Positions 11,349 to 14,890 of a stretch of DNA of 14,890 bases are shown one piece after another; position 1 is the first letter of the stretch; each line of letters begins with the position of its first letter. The notes under the pieces are model-generated. The model was not told the origin of the DNA. It saw only the letters and a program-made list of their open reading frames with translations, and did no database searches. The stretch covers positions 1 through 14,890 of the forward strand of contig SHMQ01000044.1 in the NCBI GenBank assembly GCA_008534395.1. The letters run 5' to 3'. This DNA is from Candidatus Acidulodesulfobacterium acidiphilum. GTDB lineage: Bacteria; SZUA-79; Acidulodesulfobacterales; Acidulodesulfobacteraceae. Made by a program: the position numbers and the translations under genes.

Positions 11349-14153
11349 TTATATAATCCCGCCGTAAACCGCCTGACCTAATGCAATACCTCCGTCGTTA
11401 GAAGGTATTTTTTCGTTAAAATAAACGTTAAAACCGTTATTTTTAAGAATAAGAGCCGCTTTATTCCTAAGCGAAGCATTCTGGAACACTCCCCCGCTCA
11501 TACAAACGTTTTTACATCGTGACTTTAACGCCGCATCCAGTATAATCATAGCAAGAGTATTTATAAACCTCTCCGCTATAAAACCGGCTTTATACAGCTT
11601 ATCTTTGACTTTATTTTTGTCTTTGTTTTTATTTTTATCTTTATCGTCGTTGTTATTCTTGGTTTGAACTATATCGATAATATCGCTGAACATAGGATAA
11701 TAATCGACCGTAAAAAAATCCTCTTTTTCCTCGTTTTTCTCATTGCGCTTATTATAATTATCATGCTTATTATCATAGCGTATTTCATATTTAAAACAGT
11801 CTTTTTTAGTTATTAAATTAGCTTTAGTAATTGAATTAGCCTGCTCTCCTGCGCTTTTGCTTTTGCTTTCGTACTCAAGACATAAATTTTCTAAATAAAC
11901 GGCCGCCTCTCCTTCGTATGTTATATCTCCTTTGAAACCGCACAAGCATGAAACGGCGTCGAAAATTCTTCCGCATGAAGATGTAAATGGGGAATTTAAT
12001 CCGTTTTCCCTCATTTTATGAAATATACTTATTTCTTTTTCGGAAAAACCGGTTAAACTTGAAATATTTTTAAAAATATCCGGCGATTTAAATATACATT
12101 TCGATTTAGATTTAATATAGATATCGCTATAATTATCGTCATTATATTTACCGGCTTTTTTGTCCTCGTTATGCAAAATAGCGGCGATATTTTCCTTTTC
12201 CGATAAAATGCCGAACAGAATTTCTGCAAGAACCCTTCCCGGCGATTTAACCGCTTTATCCCCTCCGATAAGCCTGAATTTTTCAAAACTGCCTATTCTT
12301 TTTAAATTATCATATTTCCCTTTAAAGAATTCTCCGCCCCATATAGTCCCGTCGTCTCCGTAGCCAGTTCCGTCGAAAGCGATGCCGAAAACTTCTTCGT
12401 TTAACCCAAGACCGTTTTCAGCCATACATGAGATAACGTGCGCTCTGTGATGCTGGAGAGATATGCCTTTAATATTTTTTTCCTTTGCATATTCTTTAGC
12501 CCATTTAGTATTTTCGTAATCGGGATGACTATCGTAAACGACTGCTTCCGGTTTAAAGTCGTAAAATTTTTCAAAATCTTCTATGTTATTTTTGAAATTA
12601 GCAAACCCGGCGGCACTGTCCAAGTCGCCGTTGTGCTGACTTAATACTATCGCGCCTGCATCTTCTCCGGCGTAAGCTAAGGCAAAAACGTTTTTAAGAA
12701 ACGCTCCCGACGCCAAAACGTTTCTTTTTAAATTAAAAGGGAGATTTAACGGTTCGGGAACATAGCCTCTTGAGCGCCTTATAAAAAAATAAGAAGCAGT
12801 TTTATTATGATTTTCATATTGATTTTTATCTGCATCCGTGCCGTAATTATGCGCATTATTCAAATTATATTCGTTGACCGCATTGACCTTTATAACGGAA
12901 TCGTCGCATCTCCTCAAAATATCCCTGTTATGGATTAAAAAACCGTCCGCAATGTTTTTCAACTTTAAAAACGCCTCTTCATTCTCCTTTACTATCGGTT
13001 CTCCGCCGATGTTTGCCGAAGTAGCGACTAAAGGCCCGTCTAAAAAAGCGAAAATAACATAGTGAAGCGGCGCATAAGGCAAAAAAACGCCGATATCTTT
13101 AAGTCCGCAGTTTACGTAATAAGAAAGTCCGCCTCTGTCTTTCAATAAGCATATAGGTCTTTCCTTAGAGTTCAATAAATCTGCGGAAATACCGTCTATG
13201 TATGCATATTCCGACGCCTGTCCGATGTCCTTAAACATTACGGCGAAAGGTTTTTTAGGCCTGTTCTTGCGCTCCCTTAATAATCTCAAGGCGTCGTCGT
13301 TTGCGGCATCCGCCATTAAATGGAAACCGCCTATTCCTTTAACGCAGACGATACCGCCTTCTTTAATTAAATTCACTAACGATTTTACGGCGTTTGAACT
13401 TTTTAAACGGTTTGATTTTAAAACCTCGGCTATATCTTGCGTCCTTTCCTCAATGCCGCTTAAACTATGTGTATAATTATCTATTTTCGATATATCCGAA
13501 CTCAAAATAAATTCTACTTCGGGACCGCAGGCGAAACATCCGTTAGGTTCTGCATGAAACCTTCTGTCTAAAGGATTTTTATATTCTGTTTGGCATTCCG
13601 GACACATCGTAAATTTATACATAGACGTAGAAGCCCTGTCGTACGGCAGTTCTTTAGATATGGTAAATCTTGGGCCGCAGTCCGTGCAGTTAATAAACGG
13701 ATATAAATATCTTCTGTCGGAAGGATTTAAAAGCTCGTTTAAGCATTTGCCGCATATTGCTATATCGGGAGGTATCGTTAAATTTAATTTATCAACGGCA
13801 TGGGCGGTTTTATCCGATTCTTTAATTTCAAACGTTTTATAAAAAAAATGCTCTTGTTCGATAAAATCGATATAATCTACTATTTTATCTTTTATTAATG
13901 CAAGAGGAGGTTTTTCCGAATCTGAATCTAAAGAATTTATAAAGTTATGAAGAGCGTTTTCGTCGCCTTCTGCTGAAATTTCGACGCCTTCGTCGTTATT
14001 TAAAACATAGCCTTTTATTCCGTATTTTTCCGCAAGCCTGTAAACGAAAGGTCTGAACCCTACTCCCTGAACCCTGCCCGACAGTCTAATCTTTGCTCTT
14101 TTTATTACGGCATTGACGGCATTATTATTATCATCGCAATTTTTATTATTCAT
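11349..14153 (-). CDS. hypF: Carbamoyltransferase HypF, enlarged by low-complexity inserts
   Basis: HypF uses carbamoyl phosphate and ATP to load a carbamoyl group on the C-terminal Cys of HypE, the first step in making the CN ligands. Domains in order: acylphosphatase (about 20-110, SGRVQGVGFRPFVYR), zinc-finger region with four CxxC pairs at 134/137, 156/159, 184/187 and 206/209 in the exact spacing 18-24-18, YrdC-like domain (about 255-465, with KPFAVM, ATSANIGGEP, RRSRGYVP), and Kae1-like domain (480-934, with QHHRAH 567-572, FDGTGYGDDGTIWGGE, MSGGVFQN, SNDGGIALGQ). At 934 residues it is well above the usual 750 or so. The excess lies in Asn/Lys/Asp-rich inserts near 423-453, 660-690, 760-810 and 830-853. 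It lies downstream of hypE in the same direction, with 95 bases between. No ribosome binding site stands at the normal distance. Confidence 0.96.
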   Translation of the reverse strand: MNNKNCDDNNNAVNAVIKRAKIRLSGRVQGVGFRPFVYRLAEKYGIKGYVLNNDEGVEISAEGDENALHNFINSLDSDSEKPPLALIKDKIVDYIDFIEQEHFFYKTFEIKESDKTAHAVDKLNLTIPPDIAICGKCLNELLNPSDRRYLYPFINCTDCGPRFTISKELPYDRASTSMYKFTMCPECQTEYKNPLDRRFHAEPNGCFACGPEVEFILSSDISKIDNYTHSLSGIEERTQDIAEVLKSNRLKSSNAVKSLVNLIKEGGIVCVKGIGGFHLMADAANDDALRLLRERKNRPKKPFAVMFKDIGQASEYAYIDGISADLLNSKERPICLLKDRGGLSYYVNCGLKDIGVFLPYAPLHYVIFAFLDGPLVATSANIGGEPIVKENEEAFLKLKNIADGFLIHNRDILRRCDDSVIKVNAVNEYNLNNAHNYGTDADKNQYENHNKTASYFFIRRSRGYVPEPLNLPFNLKRNVLASGAFLKNVFALAYAGEDAGAIVLSQHNGDLDSAAGFANFKNNIEDFEKFYDFKPEAVVYDSHPDYENTKWAKEYAKEKNIKGISLQHHRAHVISCMAENGLGLNEEVFGIAFDGTGYGDDGTIWGGEFFKGKYDNLKRIGSFEKFRLIGGDKAVKSPGRVLAEILFGILSEKENIAAILHNEDKKAGKYNDDNYSDIYIKSKSKCIFKSPDIFKNISSLTGFSEKEISIFHKMRENGLNSPFTSSCGRIFDAVSCLCGFKGDITYEGEAAVYLENLCLEYESKSKSAGEQANSITKANLITKKDCFKYEIRYDNKHDNYNKRNEKNEEKEDFFTVDYYPMFSDIIDIVQTKNNNDDKDKNKNKDKNKVKDKLYKAGFIAERFINTLAMIILDAALKSRCKNVCMSGGVFQNASLRNKAALILKNNGFNVYFNEKIPSNDGGIALGQAVYGGII

Positions 14154-14180
14154 AGGATTAACGTTTATCGAAGAATCCTT

Positions 14181-14236
14181 TTTTAGCTCTGCTTAGTTTT
14201 TCTTAGTTCTGTTTAGTTTTGCTTAGTTCTGCTTAG
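14181..14236. repeat. Tandem repeat with 10-bp period between hypE and hypF
   Basis: Six units of consensus GCTTAGTTYT follow one another, with the core TTAG at 14183, 14193, 14203, 14213, 14223 and 14233, exactly 10 bases apart. Flanking bases vary (some T for G or C). Read on the minus strand, the coding direction of hypE and hypF, the core is CTAA, so TAA stops occur in all three frames. The array fills more than half of the 95-base intercistronic gap. Confidence 0.85.
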
Positions 14237-14248
14237 CGGAAACTTTTT

Positions 14249-14890
14249 TCAGCATATTCTCGGCAAAAGTTCTCCGGAAGGATAGTCGAGTATCCTTTCC
14301 ACTCCGTATATTCCTTTTAAAATAACTTTTCCGGAAGAATTATTTCGTCCTCCGTCCGCACTTTTTCTTCTTATCCTTGAAACAGCAGTTCCAATTATAT
14401 TTGCATTTTTACCAAGCGGATGAGACCTGAGGATGCCAAGAGTTTTCTCCGCGAATTCAGGTTTTACCGCAAATACCGCCCTGCCTTCGCATGCAAGCTG
14501 GTAAGGTTCAAAACCGAGCAGTTCACAAAAACCTTTTACCGGAGGGCTTACCGGAATTTTATCTTCTTCGGCGTAAATATCGATATCCGCCGCCATAGCC
14601 CATTCGTTAAGGACAGCGGCTAATCCGCCCCTCGTTGCGTCTCTTACGGCTTTCACCTTTATACCGCCGCTTAAAACGGCATTTATCATACCCCACAAGG
14701 AAGCGCAGTCGCTTTCAATTTCAACGTCCATTTCTATCCCTTCCCTCTGCGACATAATCGCAGCGCCGTGGTCGCCTACATTACCCGAAACTATAATTAT
14801 ATCCCCTTCTTCTATGTTATAGACCGAAATGCCGCCGTATAAAATCTCCCCTATTCCGCTCGTGTTTATAAAAATTCCGTCCGCTTTTCC
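14249..14890 (-). CDS. hypE: HypE, hydrogenase cyanide-ligand synthesis protein (N-terminal part outside window)
   Basis: HypE dehydrates the thiocarboxamide that HypF places on its C-terminal cysteine to a thiocyanate, the source of the active-site CN ligands. The frame is open to the window edge; an internal Met at 14755 is not the start, since the 45 upstream codons include the conserved GDIIIVSGNVGDHGAAIMSQREG. Further family signs are SDCASLW, VRDATRGGLAAVLNEWA, FEPYQLACEGRAVF, and the C-terminus LLPRIC, whose last residue is the required Cys. The 214 residues seen are about two thirds of the normal length of roughly 335; the N-terminal ATP-binding part is missing only because the window ends. 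It precedes hypF, and hypC/hypD may lie further to the right. Confidence 0.95.
   Translation of the reverse strand, partial: GKADGIFINTSGIGEILYGGISVYNIEEGDIIIVSGNVGDHGAAIMSQREGIEMDVEIESDCASLWGMINAVLSGGIKVKAVRDATRGGLAAVLNEWAMAADIDIYAEEDKIPVSPPVKGFCELLGFEPYQLACEGRAVFAVKPEFAEKTLGILRSHPLGKNANIIGTAVSRIRRKSADGGRNNSSGKVILKGIYGVERILDYPSGELLPRIC

Noticed and set aside
14249-14755. HypE starting at the internal Met 14755
   Set aside because: Conserved HypE sequence (SGNVGDHGAAI) continues in frame upstream to the window edge, so the gene is cut by the window rather than short.

Overview
The window comes from an AT-rich bacterium. Gram-negative-type promoters, a Tat-exported membrane-bound [NiFe] uptake hydrogenase and the hyaABCD gene order suggest a hydrogen-oxidising proteobacterium-like organism, perhaps an anaerobic sulfur or sulfate metaboliser. 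The taxonomic placement is inference only. Several strong Shine-Dalgarno sites (AGGAGG-type) alternate with genes that show none.

Left part (1-1868): the 3' end of a gene for a membrane protein, a DsrE-like protein, a perfect 30-bp inverted repeat, a TauE/SafE permease, then a 380-bp non-coding stretch. That stretch holds a minus-strand terminator hairpin, a nested hairpin that may be a transposon-end remnant, and a second copy of a 20-bp motif also found just before tauE.

Middle part (1869-5584): acetate kinase (minus strand) diverges from a class I methyltransferase that appears to be leaderless. A 54-residue rubredoxin gene, easily missed because of its size, follows it. Next come tRNA-Gly(GCC) with its own TTGACA/TTTAAT promoter and, on the minus strand, a small unknown protein and a metallophosphoesterase that may be the tail of the hypAB operon.

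Right part (5633-14890): a complete hydrogenase structural operon (small subunit, large subunit, cytochrome b, maturation endopeptidase; plus strand, from a clear TTGACA-16-TATGAT promoter) lies between two maturation gene blocks on the minus strand. hypA-hypB diverge from its promoter, and hypE(partial)-hypF converge on its 3' end. HypF and HypE make the CN ligands, HypA and HypB deliver nickel, and HyaD trims the large-subunit C-terminus after nickel insertion. The folded heterodimer would be exported by the Tat signal on the small subunit and would pass electrons from periplasmic H2 through three Fe-S clusters to the cytochrome b and the quinone pool. hypC and hypD are not in the window and may lie to the right of hypE.

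Most unusual points: the small subunit has CxxN where the proximal [4Fe-4S] cluster motif normally has CxxC; it carries a 68-residue extension before its twin-arginine motif; HypA has lost its whole zinc-binding domain while keeping both flanking segments; HypB has a Gly/Ser-rich N-terminus without Cys or His metal sites; HypF is enlarged by low-complexity insertions; and a 10-bp-period tandem repeat separates hypE from hypF.
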